From contig CALAQT010000464.1 in assembly GCA_937888775.1 (NCBI GenBank), forward strand, positions 1-21,262: a DNA stretch of 21,262 nt. Reading direction: 5' to 3'. Position numbers and translations under genes: made by a program. Position 1 is the first letter of the stretch, and the number at the start of each line of letters is the position of its first letter. Origin of the DNA: an uncultured Actinomycetes bacterium (lineage in GTDB: Bacteria > Actinomycetota > Thermoleophilia > Solirubrobacterales > Solirubrobacteraceae). Shown here piece by piece: positions 1-8,800 of the stretch. Below the pieces are notes generated by a model. That model made no database searches. It was not told where the DNA came from and worked only from the letters and a program-made list of their open reading frames with translations.

Positions 1-109
1 CACGTTCCTCTCCGGGCACTCCCTGCGCGCCGGCTACGCGACCGCCGCAGCGGCCATCCAGTGCGGCATCGAGGTCAGGGTACCCCGCACGCAGCCTTGG
101 CCTCCTTGA
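1..109 (+). pseudogene. Tyrosine recombinase/integrase C-terminal fragment
   Basis: Frame 2 of the + strand enters from outside the window and reads FLSGHSLRAGYATAAA followed by IQCGIE, then runs into unrelated sequence and a TGA at 107-109. HSLRxGxATxAA is the HxxR box of tyrosine recombinases (phage integrase family), which cut and rejoin DNA at attachment sites. After it the family expects roughly 25-30 residues containing a GH motif and then the catalytic Tyr; neither is present here. Similarity stops around position 75, exactly where the convergent lipoprotein gene ends, so the 3' end of the recombinase gene was probably removed by a rearrangement. The 5' part lies outside the window. 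The family call rests on one short but characteristic motif; loss of activity is inferred from the missing Tyr. Confidence 0.6.
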
Positions 110-578
110 CCGCCGGTGACTGAAGGTTCAGTCGCTCGATAACGATCCCGCCGCTGCTGGGGAACGTCGGGTCCTGGAGATCCGGCAGGCCGTGCTTTCG
201 CACACACTTCGCCCAGGCGAGCGCCGCCAACTTTCGGCTCTCAGAGAGCCGCGGCGCCGTGCCGCCGCCCGGTTCGAGCTTGTCGCACGCCTGCTTGGCT
301 GAAAGGAATGCCGGCGACCCCAGGCTGATCCCGGCCAGACTGCCGCTTGGCAGCCCGCCGCTCGGGCTCGGGTCGGGAAAGTTCGGCACCGCGTGCGAGC
401 GCATGCAGTCCGAGAACCTGACCCCCTGGGCGTACTGGGTCGACCCGCTCGTCGTGCCCGTCCCAGCCGCGGTGCTCGACTTGCCCGAGGACCCGCAAGC
501 AGCGATCGCCAACGCGCAGCTCAAGACGGCAAACGCGCGGCGGCCATTCGATGCTCTGGGGGTACTCCGGCGATGCAC
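75..578 (-). CDS. Small secreted lipoprotein, CMRSHxVPNFPDP type
   Basis: A 167-aa protein of unknown function. Residues 1-28 form a lipoprotein signal: Arg-rich start, hydrophobic AFAVLSCALAI, then lipobox IAAC with Cys28 as the lipidated residue, so the mature protein should be anchored on the outer face of the membrane. A Ser/Thr/Gly-rich linker follows (about 29-47). The body holds two related halves: FSDCMRSHAVPNFPDPSPSG (about 55-74) and WAKCVRKHGLPDLQDPTFPS (about 122-141). Each has a Cys, a basic residue plus His, and an LP/VP...DP stretch, which points to an internal duplication. Similar small lipoproteins are common in Thermoleophilia and often sit beside exporter genes; no function is known to me. 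The start is the GTG at 576-578, supported by an AGGAG ribosome-binding site at 588-592, 9 nt upstream. Confidence 0.8.
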   Translation of the reverse strand: MHRRSTPRASNGRRAFAVLSCALAIAACGSSGKSSTAAGTGTTSGSTQYAQGVRFSDCMRSHAVPNFPDPSPSGGLPSGSLAGISLGSPAFLSAKQACDKLEPGGGTAPRLSESRKLAALAWAKCVRKHGLPDLQDPTFPSSGGIVIERLNLQSPAVKEAKAACGVP

Positions 579-610
579 GGCCTGGAACTCCTAAATCGAT
601 CGGCGGCTCA

Positions 611-643
611 CGTTACGGTACGACCGATAACGCGGACGTAACG
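611..643. repeat. Inverted repeat upstream of the lipoprotein gene
   Basis: CGTTAC (611-616) and its reverse complement GTAACG (638-643) are separated by 21 nt, about 33-65 nt upstream of the lipoprotein GTG start. The position suits an operator or promoter element for that gene, but six-base arms can occur by chance and no clear -35/-10 pair was identified. Confidence 0.25.
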
Positions 644-1160
644 GTGCTATCCCGCTGTTACTTGAGACCAGGATCCTGAGCTGCTGAGAGCCTTCCGTGG
701 ACCGCGCTCGCCGAATGTCCGGCAAACGAGCTGGCCAGAGCCCAAGTCCGAACAGCGCCGGCGATCACTTCCCCAACGCACGTCTCGACCACAGGGCCGT
801 CCTGAGCAGAAGGAGCAACGCGGCCGATGTCGCTGGCCGGCTTCTGCTTTGCCGGTAAGGCGCCGACGTCGACCGACACGAAGAGATGGCTCCTCGTGGT
901 GCTTACCGAGCACGCCGAGCATCGTCGCTAAGTGGCGCGAATGTACCCGCGCTGACGCGAGAGCGGGACTCACGCCGCATCGCACGGAGCGCCCTGTTCC
1001 TCGCGGCATGAAAATGGCGTTTGAAGGGTCCGTCCGGTTGGGGCCGAACGTTTGGTTCATCCGGGACAGGGGCCTTCTTTGGGAGAACGCAGACGGGTAG
1101 GCCGTTTTTGGCGATGGGCACTGGTCCTCGGAAGAGGCGACAAATGGTGCTCGCGGGCCG
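644..1160. other. No convincing gene
   Basis: Several overlapping frames are open here on both strands, but their translations are Arg/Pro/Ser-rich and match no family I recognise. They look like the by-product of high GC content. The stretch may contain remnants of decayed genes, in keeping with the rest of the left flank. No RNA gene or repeat was seen. Confidence 0.5.
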
Positions 1161-1427
1161 CTACCTGCCGGTGCGGTCGCGGTGCTTGCACCCCGGCCAG
1201 CAGCAGGGCCGGCGCTGGCCTTCCTCCAGCTCCTCCTGGGTCCGCCGAATGCGGCGCTCGCGGGTCGTCTCCTGCTTGGCATCCTCGACCCAGCAGATGA
1301 ACTCGTTGCGGGCCAGGGGCGTGATGTCCTTCCAGGCATCGAGTGCCGTGGCGTTGGCGATCAGCGCCTTACGCAGGTCCGCGGGCAGTTTATGCACCAC
1401 CCCACCGGGCACTCTCTGGCCGCTCAC
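1161..1427 (-). CDS. YdeI/OmpD-associated family protein (short form)
   Basis: The C-terminal 78 residues match the OmdA/YdeI family (PF13376 type): HKLPADLRKAL, then ITPLARNEFICWVEDAK, RRIRRTQEELEEG and the closing CCWPGCKHR box with its three Cys and a His. Family members have been annotated as bacteriocin-protection or OmpD-associated proteins, but the biochemical role is unclear. Single-domain actinobacterial versions of about 85-90 aa are usual, so I chose the GTG at 1425-1427 (88 aa). The frame stays open upstream to 1883, but that extension is Arg/Pro-rich and unlike the family. No strong ribosome-binding site decides the start; GTGs nearer HKLP are possible. The gene stands alone, with about 580 nt between it and the lipoprotein gene. 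It looks intact. Confidence 0.75.
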   Translation of the reverse strand: MSGQRVPGGVVHKLPADLRKALIANATALDAWKDITPLARNEFICWVEDAKQETTRERRIRRTQEELEEGQRRPCCWPGCKHRDRTGR

Positions 1428-2137
1428 AGGCCCATGGTAATGAGGCGGGGGCACCACTTCACCCCGGCTTGTGGGGACGCTCTTCCGCCGCACGGTGCCG
1501 CCAGGAGGCAACTGCTTTCGCGGGCGAACGGGCTCCCGACGACGACGAGCCGGGCGGACCCCCGGTTTGCGCGCGAATACCCGGTCCGCGGGCAGATCCC
1601 AACCCGTAGCGAACACGGTCCGGAGCGCGTTCGTGGCTGGATCCCGCGGACACCAGCCGTCTGAAGCCGTTGGCGCGGACGACTGGATCAGCGGCGAAGG
1701 AGTCGTCTCGCATGCTGGCCGGTGACGCCTGCTCGTGGGCGGAAGGAGGCGTCCGGCTTCGCCACCGCCGGCGTGTGCTTTCCGTTGGTAGCGAGCGTCA
1801 GGATCGGTATCGCCCTGACGACTCCTTTCGCGGCGAAGCGCTCGCCAGCGCGGCCCGCGGCGGACGAGTGCTTCGTCGCGCAACGGAAAGTCATCGACGT
1901 GTAGGGCGGCCGATCAATGCGATCGTCGGCCCCGCCGCCAGGCACGTCCTTCCGTGGGCGGCCGCGGCGAAAGAGAGCACCGACGTCGCGGACGCTCAGG
2001 TGGGAAATGACCGGCAGGCGAACCCGAGCTGTCCGCACGACGTGCACGTTTCTTGCTTGCTGTCACGTGTTCACCCGTGCGGCAGACCCTGTGCGACCCC
2101 TTTATTCGACGTGCGGTCTGAGCCCGTTCGAGGTGTC
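1428..2137. other. No convincing gene
   Basis: About 700 nt between the YdeI-family gene and the end of the DUF3883-type pseudogene. Open frames on both strands, including the upstream extension of the YdeI frame and a frame at 1670-2500 (+), translate to low-complexity Arg/Pro-rich protein without recognisable motifs. I see no RNA gene, repeat or mobile-element end. Confidence 0.45.
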
Positions 2138-3089
2138 TCAGCCATCCGGCTTCTTGCGCGCAACGCCAAGATCAAGATGTTCCGCCTGTTTGAACTCGCG
2201 CACGCGCAGCTGGACGGCACGACGGACCAGATGGTCAGAGACCTCATTGGCCACGAGGGTCGCGAACGGGTCGTGGATCGCGCGCACGCACGGGAGAGCG
2301 TGAGGAAGGTCCGCGCGCAAGTTGCCAACGAGGTACAGCCAGAAGCTCGACCGAGGTTTGCTGGCCTTCGCCGTCTTCCACTCGTTTCAACTCATCACCT
2401 GGACACGAGCGTCGACGCCAGAGGACTTGAGCTCGATGAGCCGTCCTGGCCGCCCGTCGACGATCGTGAGGATGTCGAACCCCCGGGAAGAGCCGACTGA
2501 TTCCAAGTGCCTCCAAACCGGTCATGACGTCGGCGACTACGCTGCTGGTCTCTACGGCCGCGCGAATCGTTGCCGGGCTATGCACGTCGACGATGAGATC
2601 GCCCCCCGCGCCTTCGAGGTCAGCGGTCGCATACATATAGCCGGCTATGGGGCTCTCTGAATCGTTCGCGCCACGTCCACCACCGTTGGTGGCGTGGTTG
2701 CCTGGTACGGCGCCAGTGATGAGCGCCGGCTCGCCGTCGATCGTCAACTCGTCAAAGCGAAGGAGCGGGATGAGCGGCGCGGCGGGCGCCGACGCATCGG
2801 GTGGGGTCGCCAGCGTCTCACAGCTGACCTCGTCCACCCCGGCAGTAGGCGTTGGCACGGGAGCCTGCTCGTCGGCGTCCGGCGATGTGTCGGCGAGTTC
2901 ATCGGTGACCTCGGCGAGCAATCCCGAGCCGCCAGCGATATCGAGCAGCCGGTGGCGCTGTTCGGCATCGCTTTGGATGAAGGCCAGGAACGTCTCGACG
3001 AGGTTGATCCCGAGCGCGTCTGCCAGGGCCATCGCGTAAACGGCTCGGCGCTCAGCTCCGCGACGCTGATCCCGGGCTTTCCCACCCAC
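2138..3089 (-). pseudogene. DUF3883 (NO VEIN C-terminal-like) protein fragment, disrupted
   Basis: Reading the minus strand, residues from about 3050 down to 2485 give ordinary protein: a helical stretch (AVYAMALADALGINLVETF, DAEQRHRLLDIAGG), an acidic/Ala-Pro linker and ADVMTGLEALGI. After a run of five G (2480-2484) the correct frame shifts and continues as GFDILTIVDGRPGRLIELKS, then VMS-stop-NEW, SSFWLYLVGNL and AVQLRVREFKQAEHLDLG to a stop at 2138-2140. The pattern GFDI...IEhK...(S/T)RNEW...hWLYhV is that of DUF3883, a restriction-endonuclease-like fold whose Asp and Glu-x-Lys are the usual catalytic positions; these survive. Two lesions break the gene: one extra G in the homopolymer, and TGA (2387-2389) where the family has Arg, consistent with CGA to TGA. 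The N-terminal part is also missing. DUF3883 often closes large ATPase or restriction-associated proteins, but the partner domain cannot be known here. Confidence 0.65.
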
Positions 3090-3686
3090 GATTACCGCGA
3101 CTTCCTGATCGCGATGCCGTTCGTCCAGGGGGCGATGTTCGTCTCGATCACCGCCGGGGTCGATCTCGCCAAGGACATCGAGAGCGGGTTTCTCAATCGT
3201 CTGGCGATGACTCCGGTGCGGGGGGAGGCGTTGCTCGGCGGCGCGTTGGTCCTCGGTGTCGTGCAGGCGATCGTGTACCTGCTCGTCGGCCTGGCGTTCG
3301 GGGTCACCTTCGTCACCGGGATCGGAGGCGCGTTCGTGCTGCTGGCCCTGTCGATTCTCATCGCGTTCGCCTTCGCGAGCATCGGTGTGCTGCTCGCGGT
3401 TCGCTTCGGCACCGGCGAAGCCGTGCAGGGGATCTTCCCGCTGCTGTTCGTCACGCTGTTCCTCAGCTCTTCCAGCTTGCCGCGCAACCTCATCAAGGCG
3501 ACGTGGTTTCGCGATGTCGCGACCTATAACCCGATCTCCTATCTGCTCGAAGGACTGCGCAGCGTCGTCATTGTCGGCTGGGACGCGCAGGCGTTGGCCT
3601 TGGGATTCGGCTTTGCGGCGGTGATCCTCGTCATCGCCCTGGGGCTCGCACAGGCGTCGATGAAGTCGAGGCTGACCCGCACATGA
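3055..3686 (+). pseudogene. ABC-2 type permease, 5'-truncated
   Basis: From about position 3060 the + strand encodes LIPGFPTHDYRDFLIAMPFV, then GVDLAKDIESGFLNRLAMTP, followed by several hydrophobic segments (LLGGALVLGVVQAIVYLLVG, AFVLLALSILIAFAFASIGV, IFPLLFVTLFLSSSSLP, ALGFGFAAVILVIALGLA) and the ATYNPISYLLEGLRS motif. This is the ABC-2/DrrB-like exporter permease family, whose members have about six membrane helices in roughly 250 aa and pair with an ATPase. The first cytoplasmic segment and first helix are missing; upstream in-frame codons run antisense through the DUF3883-type fragment. The ATG at 3114-3116 could still start a shortened protein. The gene overlaps the next permease by ATGA (3683-3686), the normal spacing of a permease pair. 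No ATPase gene is present, so the exporter should be inactive unless complemented. Confidence 0.7.
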
Positions 3687-4451
3687 TGCGCTTCGTCAAC
3701 GTCGCGCGGGGAGTCGCGTGGCGCTCGATCTACAACACCGTCCACAACCCGGCGCTCCTTGTGCCGTCGATCGTGTTTCCGCTGTTCTTCCTGGTCGCTT
3801 TCGCCGGTGGCCTGTCACGGATCAGTGACGTCCCCAACTTTCACTATGCGGCGGGTTACACGGCGTTTCAGTTCGTCTTCGTCTTCCTGCAGTCGGCGGC
3901 GTTCGGCGGAGTGTTCACGGGGTTCGCGGTCGCGCGGGACTTCGACTCCGGTTTTGCCCGGCGACTGCTCATAGGCCCCGCGGCGCAGCGGCATCGTTGC
4001 CGGATACGCCGTCGGGACGCTGTTGCGCTGGGCGCTTACCGGCATCGTCGTCACCATCGCGGCGCTGATCGCCGGGATGAACGTCAGCGGTAACGGCATC
4101 CAGCTGCTCGGTCTGCTCGGCCTCGGAATCATCATGAACCTCGCGGCCGCCCTGTGGGCGATCGGTCTGGCCATGTTCCTGCGCACCGAGCAGGCCGGCG
4201 CGGTGATTCAGATGCCGATCTTCGTGCTCCTGTTCCTCGCTCCGGTGTACGTGCCGCTCTCGCTGCTGACCGGTTGGATCCACGACGTCGCCAAGTTCAA
4301 TCCGGTGACGCCGGTACTTGAAGCCGGTAGGGGTCTGCTGGCCGGCACCCCCGTCGAGGTGGCGACCGCCTTCATCGCCCTGGCGGCCGCGGTGGCCGTG
4401 CTCTCGGCCTTCGCCCGCCGAGGTCTTGCCTCAGCGGAGCGGGCGGGCTGA
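3683..4451 (+). pseudogene. ABC-2 type permease, frameshifted
   Basis: Second permease of the pair, starting at ATG 3683 within the stop of the first. Frame 1 gives ARGVAWRSIYNTVHNPALL, a first helix (SIVFPLFFLVAFAGGL), FQFVFVFLQSAAFGGVFTGF and the family hallmark ARDFDSGFARRLL up to about 3973. The protein then continues one base later as APRRSGIVAGYAVGTLLRWA, further helices (IVVTIAALIAGM, LLGLLGLGIIMNLAAALWAI, MPIFVLLFLAPVYVPLSLL), FNPVTPVLEAGRGLL and a stop at 4449-4451. The shift lies at about 3971-3978 and equals a loss of two bases or a gain of one. Apart from that the gene is full length (about 255 aa), so a sequencing error must be considered. With its neighbour it would have formed the membrane part of an ABC exporter. 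Confidence 0.7.
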
Positions 4452-4526
4452 GGTTGGCCTAGCCCGGCCGCGCGACCTGTCCTCTCGCACCATTATCTAG
4501 CCGTTTGAAAACGCCGGCCCTACTGG

Positions 4527-4556
4527 TTGACGCGCCTTCGCGACTCTGGTAATGAT
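4527..4556 (+). promoter_or_regulatory. Candidate promoter of the five-gene operon
   Basis: TTGACG (4527-4532) and AATGAT (4551-4556) are separated by 18 nt and resemble a housekeeping sigma promoter: 5 of 6 matches at -35 and 4 of 6 at -10. It is the best such pair between the permease pseudogene and the operon. It would give a leader of about 125 nt before the GTG at 4688. This is a motif match by eye only. Confidence 0.35.
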
Positions 4557-4564
4557 GGTCGTGA

Positions 4565-4605
4565 GCGCCGCGGGGGCGGCGCTTGGGGGCCGGCCGTCAG
4601 GCCGG
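4565..4605 (+). promoter_or_regulatory. Two tandem hairpins in the operon leader
   Basis: GCGCCG (4565-4570) pairs with CGGCGC (4577-4582) around a 6-nt loop. CCGGCC (4590-4595) pairs with GGCCGG (4600-4605) around a GTCA loop. Neither is followed by a T run. Shortly after comes GGGACCGATGGCAACC (4618-4633), which weakly recalls the GGGAC and GGCAACC blocks of SAM-type riboswitches, but the order and spacing do not fit. The region is probably a structured 5' leader, though GC-rich DNA makes such stems easily by chance. Confidence 0.3.
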
Positions 4606-4687
4606 ATCGAGACCAAGGGACCGATGGCAACCGACGTCTCCAGACGACGACCGTCCACGCCGAGCCGCGTCGCGGCGGGGTTCTGAG

Positions 4688-5851
4688 GTGGACTACGCGT
4701 TCTCACCGGGGACGCACCCGTACTACGCCAACTCGCGCAAGCTGCTGGCGTTGCGCCCCAACACGAAGGTGGTGCAGGCGGCCGGGCTGACGACGATCGC
4801 CGACTTCCTGAAGTACCTGAACGCGACGTCGGGGCTCGCCATGCCCGCCGGGGACCTGTTCATCGTCTCCCACGGCAATGACCGGGCGTGGATGCAGATC
4901 CACATCGACAAGACCCAGCACGGGGGTGGGGGAGGCCCCGATCCGGGCACCTTCTACGAGGTCGTCCAGGCGGCGGTGCCGGGCGCCAGCGACCCGCTTG
5001 GCACGGGCGTCACCGCGGGATCGATCGTCATCCCGACGAAGGTCAACACCGATTCCACCGGGACCTTGACCGCGATGAAGGTCAACTTCCGCGGCTGCCG
5101 CATCGGCATCGCACAGCCGTTCGTCGACGAGTTCAAGACGGCGTTCGGCGGCCAGTCCGGGCTGACCGCACCCAAGCACTTCCACAAGCTCTACGAGTTC
5201 GTCAACACCGGGATGATGGAGTACCTGGCCTACTCGTTTGAGTTCGTGAACAAGACGGCGATGGCCAACAAGGCCGCCGTCGTCGCCGGGTTCACCGCCG
5301 CCAACCTTTCCTTCAACGACGGCACTGCGGTCCCCGCCACCAACTGGACCGACTGGGTGCCGGACAACGTCAGCCCGGGGGAGCGCACCGTCAAGAACCT
5401 GTACATCAACCTGGGGATGCAGATCGGCACCCTGAAGCAGGTGCAGCTGGAGGCCGAGTTCCGCCACACCCCGACGCGGCCGTGGACCTACACCATCGAC
5501 CCGCTGACCCCGATGCCACCCAAGGCGCAGTACCTCGACACGCTCCGGACCGTCCTGAAGACCGATCCGATGTACGCCTCCACGCACCCGTTCCCGGTGT
5601 ACACGCGGTTCGCCCTCAGCAGCGTCGACGACTTCGTCGACCAGCTCACCTGGAACTTCACCCCCGGCACCAACTCCCTGAAGTGCACCGGTGTCCAGCA
5701 CGTCTACACCGTGCTGGTGCCGATCGTCAGCGGCCACGACCTGGCCAGCGACAACCTCATCTTCAACTTCTATCCGATGGCCGGCGTCACCGACCCGGTC
5801 ACCACCAACCTGAGCACGAGCGACGGCTCGCTGTTCTACAACACGCCCTGA
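4688..5851 (+). CDS. Uncharacterised protein with caspase/CHAT-like His-Cys pattern (operon gene 1)
   Basis: About 387 aa from the GTG at 4688; the frame is open further upstream, to an ATG at 4583, but that part is Arg-rich and unlike the rest. Two blocks stand out. A hydrophobic strand ends in His: GDLFIVSHGN, with His62. A second strand ends in Cys: AMKVNFRGCRIG, with Cys137, followed by a helix (FVDEFKTAFGG) and LTAPKHFH. Hydrophobic-HG and hydrophobic-C after consecutive strands is the dyad layout of clan CD cysteine peptidases (caspases, CHAT, gingipain, separase). The glycine run at 79-83 lies in the connecting loop. The C-terminal half (about 200-387) looks like a beta-rich domain of unknown type. 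No signal peptide or membrane segment is seen. It leads the operon, with 12 nt before gene 2. A protease role is inferred from the motif alone; the fold could also be a non-peptidase relative. Confidence 0.7.
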   Translation: MDYAFSPGTHPYYANSRKLLALRPNTKVVQAAGLTTIADFLKYLNATSGLAMPAGDLFIVSHGNDRAWMQIHIDKTQHGGGGGPDPGTFYEVVQAAVPGASDPLGTGVTAGSIVIPTKVNTDSTGTLTAMKVNFRGCRIGIAQPFVDEFKTAFGGQSGLTAPKHFHKLYEFVNTGMMEYLAYSFEFVNKTAMANKAAVVAGFTAANLSFNDGTAVPATNWTDWVPDNVSPGERTVKNLYINLGMQIGTLKQVQLEAEFRHTPTRPWTYTIDPLTPMPPKAQYLDTLRTVLKTDPMYASTHPFPVYTRFALSSVDDFVDQLTWNFTPGTNSLKCTGVQHVYTVLVPIVSGHDLASDNLIFNFYPMAGVTDPVTTNLSTSDGSLFYNTP

Positions 5852-5863
5852 GCGACCGGAACC

Positions 5864-8800
5864 ATGGCCGACCGCGACACCCTCGCACAACTGGCCGAAC
5901 AGGTCGGCCTCGCGCTGTCGCCACTGGAGGACGCGCTCGGCTCACCGGAGGCATTTGCGGCGTTCGCGATCGAGCTCGGCTGGTCGCTGGACTCGCTGCC
6001 CGCGCCGGTGGCCGCCATCGCCGGCCCGGTCGCGTCGCTGGTCAAGCTCTTGGAAGCCGGGCAGGTCGACGCGTCCACCGTGGAGGGCGTGATCAGCGCC
6101 ATCGGCGGCGTGATCGGCGCGATCAACGCCTTGTCCAGCCAGAGCGCTGCGTTCCCGCCCGGGGTCGACGCCGGACAGTTCGCCGACGAACTGTTGGAGT
6201 TCCTGCTCGTCGACTACCTGCTGGACCAGCAGCCGCAGTGGGGGAGGCCCCTGCGCGTCCTGGGGGTCATCTCAGTCACGCCGGTGGCGGCCAGCGGCAG
6301 CCGGCCCGGGTACACCAAACGCTCGATCAACTGGAACAACCTCGGCCAGGTGTTCAACAAGCCGACCGAGGTCCTCACCGACGCCTGGGGGTGGGGGTCG
6401 GCCACCTTCGACACCGAGGACTTCTTCAACAGCGTCGGCTCGCTGATCGACGGCATCGGCCTGGTGGGCAGCGCCGTACCGGTCCCGGACCCGGTGCGGA
6501 CCGCCCTGACCGGCAGTGCCATACCCACCGACGAAGTCCAGGACTGGATCTGGCTGATCCCACTGATCGGAGACCCCAGCGGCCCGGCGGCGTTCGGCCT
6601 GAGCCTCGGCCTCTACATGCTCCCGACCGGCGGGGGAAAGCAGCCTGGCTTTGCCGGTCTGGTCTTCGCCCCGGACATCGACGTGCCCACGCTTCAGCTC
6701 ACCGACACGCTGTCGCTTGGCCTCACCACCCCGGTCGACCTCGGCAACGGCGCGGCGGTGCTCATCCGCCCCGGCGCCACGCCCACCCTCCAGTTCGACC
6801 TCCTGACCCCCGGCGGCTCGACCGGCAACGCGCTGGCCGTGGTACTGACCTCCACCGCCAACCAGCCGACGGTCCTGGTCGGCTCGCTAGACGCCAGTCA
6901 CCTGTCGATCGACAGCGCCTCGCTCACCACCGGGATCCGCCTGGCCAGCGACAACGCCCTGGACTTCTTCGGTGAGCTGGCCCTCCAGGGCGCGCAACTG
7001 CAGATCAAACCGGGCTCCGGCGAGGCTGACGGCTTCATCGCCTCGATCCTCCCCGACGGCGGCATCCAGGCCACCTTCAACTTCGGCGTTGGCCTCTCGA
7101 GCAAGACCGGGTTCTACTTCTCGGGCTCAAGCGCGCTGGAGATCAAGCTTCCACTGCACGTCTCGATCGGCCCGATCGACGTCAGCGGGGCGACGATCGC
7201 CCTGTCGCCGGCCGCGGGCGCATTGCCGATCGATGTCGGCGCCACGATTTCCGGAGCGCTTGGACCGCTGCAGGCCGAGGTGGACAACCTCGGGCTGGAG
7301 GTCCGGGCGACCTTCCCGGGCTCCGGCGGCAACCTCGGCCCGGTGGACCTGTCGTTGGGGTTCAAGCCACCGACCGGCGTCGGGCTCTCACTGGACCTCG
7401 CGGTCATCTCCGGCGGCGGTTTCCTCGATGTCGACTCCGCCCACGGCCAGTACTCCGGGGTGCTGCAGCTGGAGCTGCTGGACATCGTCACCGTCACCGC
7501 GGTCGGCCTGATCGACACCAAGCTTCCCGACGGCTCCTCCGGGTTCTCGCTGCTGCTGGTGCTGACCGCCGACTTCGGAGCGGGGATTCAGCTCGGCTTC
7601 GGCTTCACCCTCAACGCCGTCGGCGGGCTGGTTGGCCTCAATCGTTCGATGCTCTTCCAGCCGCTGATGGACGCGGTCAAGAGCGATGCGATCGAGAGCA
7701 TCATGTTCCCGCAGAACGTGATCGCCAACGCGGACCGCATCATCAGCGATCTGCGCGCGATCTTCCCGCCGCAGGACGGGACCTTCCTGATCGGCCCGAT
7801 GGCGAAGCTGGGCTGGGGAGAGCCCACGCTGGTGAGCGTGTCACTGGGGATCATCGTCGAGATCCCACCCGGGGACATCGCCATCCTCGGGATCTTGGAG
7901 CTGGCCCTGCCGGCCGACGAACTGGCCATCCTCAAACTACAGGTCAACTTCGCCGGCGCGCTGGAGTTCGACAAGCAGCGTCTCTATTTCTTCGCCGAGC
8001 TGTACGACTCGCACCTGTTGTTCATCACCATCCAGGGCGGGATGGGGCTGCTCGTCGCCTGGGGTGACAACGCCAACTTCGTGGTGTCCGTCGGTGGCTT
8101 CAACCCGCAGTTCAACCCGCCGCCGCTGCCGTTCCCGGTCCCGGATCGCGTCGAGGTCGACATCATCAACGAGTCGTTTGCCCGGATCCAGTGTCAGGGG
8201 TACTTCGCGGTCACCAGCAACACCGTCCAGTTCGGTGCCTCCAGCAGTTACTACTTCGGCTTCAGCGCCTGCAACGTTCAGGGGTCCTCGAGCTTTGACG
8301 CGCTGATCCAATTCTCGCCGTTTGCTTTTAGCGTGTCGATCTCCACGTCGTTCTCGGTGTCGGTGTTCGGATTGGGGCTGTTCGGCATCGGCATCTCGCT
8401 GACCGTCGACGGGCCGACCCCGTGGCATGTCAGCGGCAGCGGCTCGCTGTCGTTCTTCTTCTTCTCGATCAGCATCCCGATCGACTTCACCTGGGGTGAC
8501 AGCCGCAACACCACGCTGCCACCGGTCGACGTGATGCCGATGCTGGACGCCGAGTTCCAGAAGCGCACCAACTGGAAGGCGGTGCTGCCCAGCACGTCCA
8601 ACCTGCTCGTCTCCCTGCGCAAGCTTGACGCCGACGACACCGACCTCGTCCTGCACCCCGTCGGCACGCTGCTGATCAGCCAGCGAGCGGTCCCGCTGGA
8701 CCTAACGATCAGCAAGGTCGGCAACCAGTCGGCCAGTGACGCCAACCGCTTCTCGCTCACCGCCGCCCCGGGGGCGATGGCCAAGCGCGGCGAACTGCAG

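Noticed and set aside
647..1339. 230-aa minus-strand frame between the lipoprotein and YdeI-family genes
   Set aside because: Low-complexity Arg/Ser/Pro composition, no motif, and it overlaps the YdeI-family gene in a different frame.
1428..1883. N-terminal extension of the YdeI-family protein to 240 aa
   Set aside because: The extension is Arg/Pro-rich and unlike the family, and single-domain members of about 85-90 aa are usual.
2694..3054. In-frame upstream extension of the first ABC permease
   Set aside because: These 120 codons are the antisense of the DUF3883-type fragment and do not resemble the N-terminus of any permease; the frame is open by chance.
4618..4633. SAM-type riboswitch
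   Set aside because: Only short blocks resemble the consensus; the stems and spacing of known SAM classes are not there.
4703..5890. 395-aa open frame on the - strand opposite operon gene 1
   Set aside because: Val/Gly/Arg/His-rich antisense composition with no motif; the sense frame has ordinary protein composition and recognisable blocks.
5482..6975. 497-aa open frame on the + strand across the gene 1/gene 2 boundary
   Set aside because: Its translation is dominated by Arg, Pro, Gly and His and overlaps two well-formed genes in another frame; it is a typical high-GC shadow.
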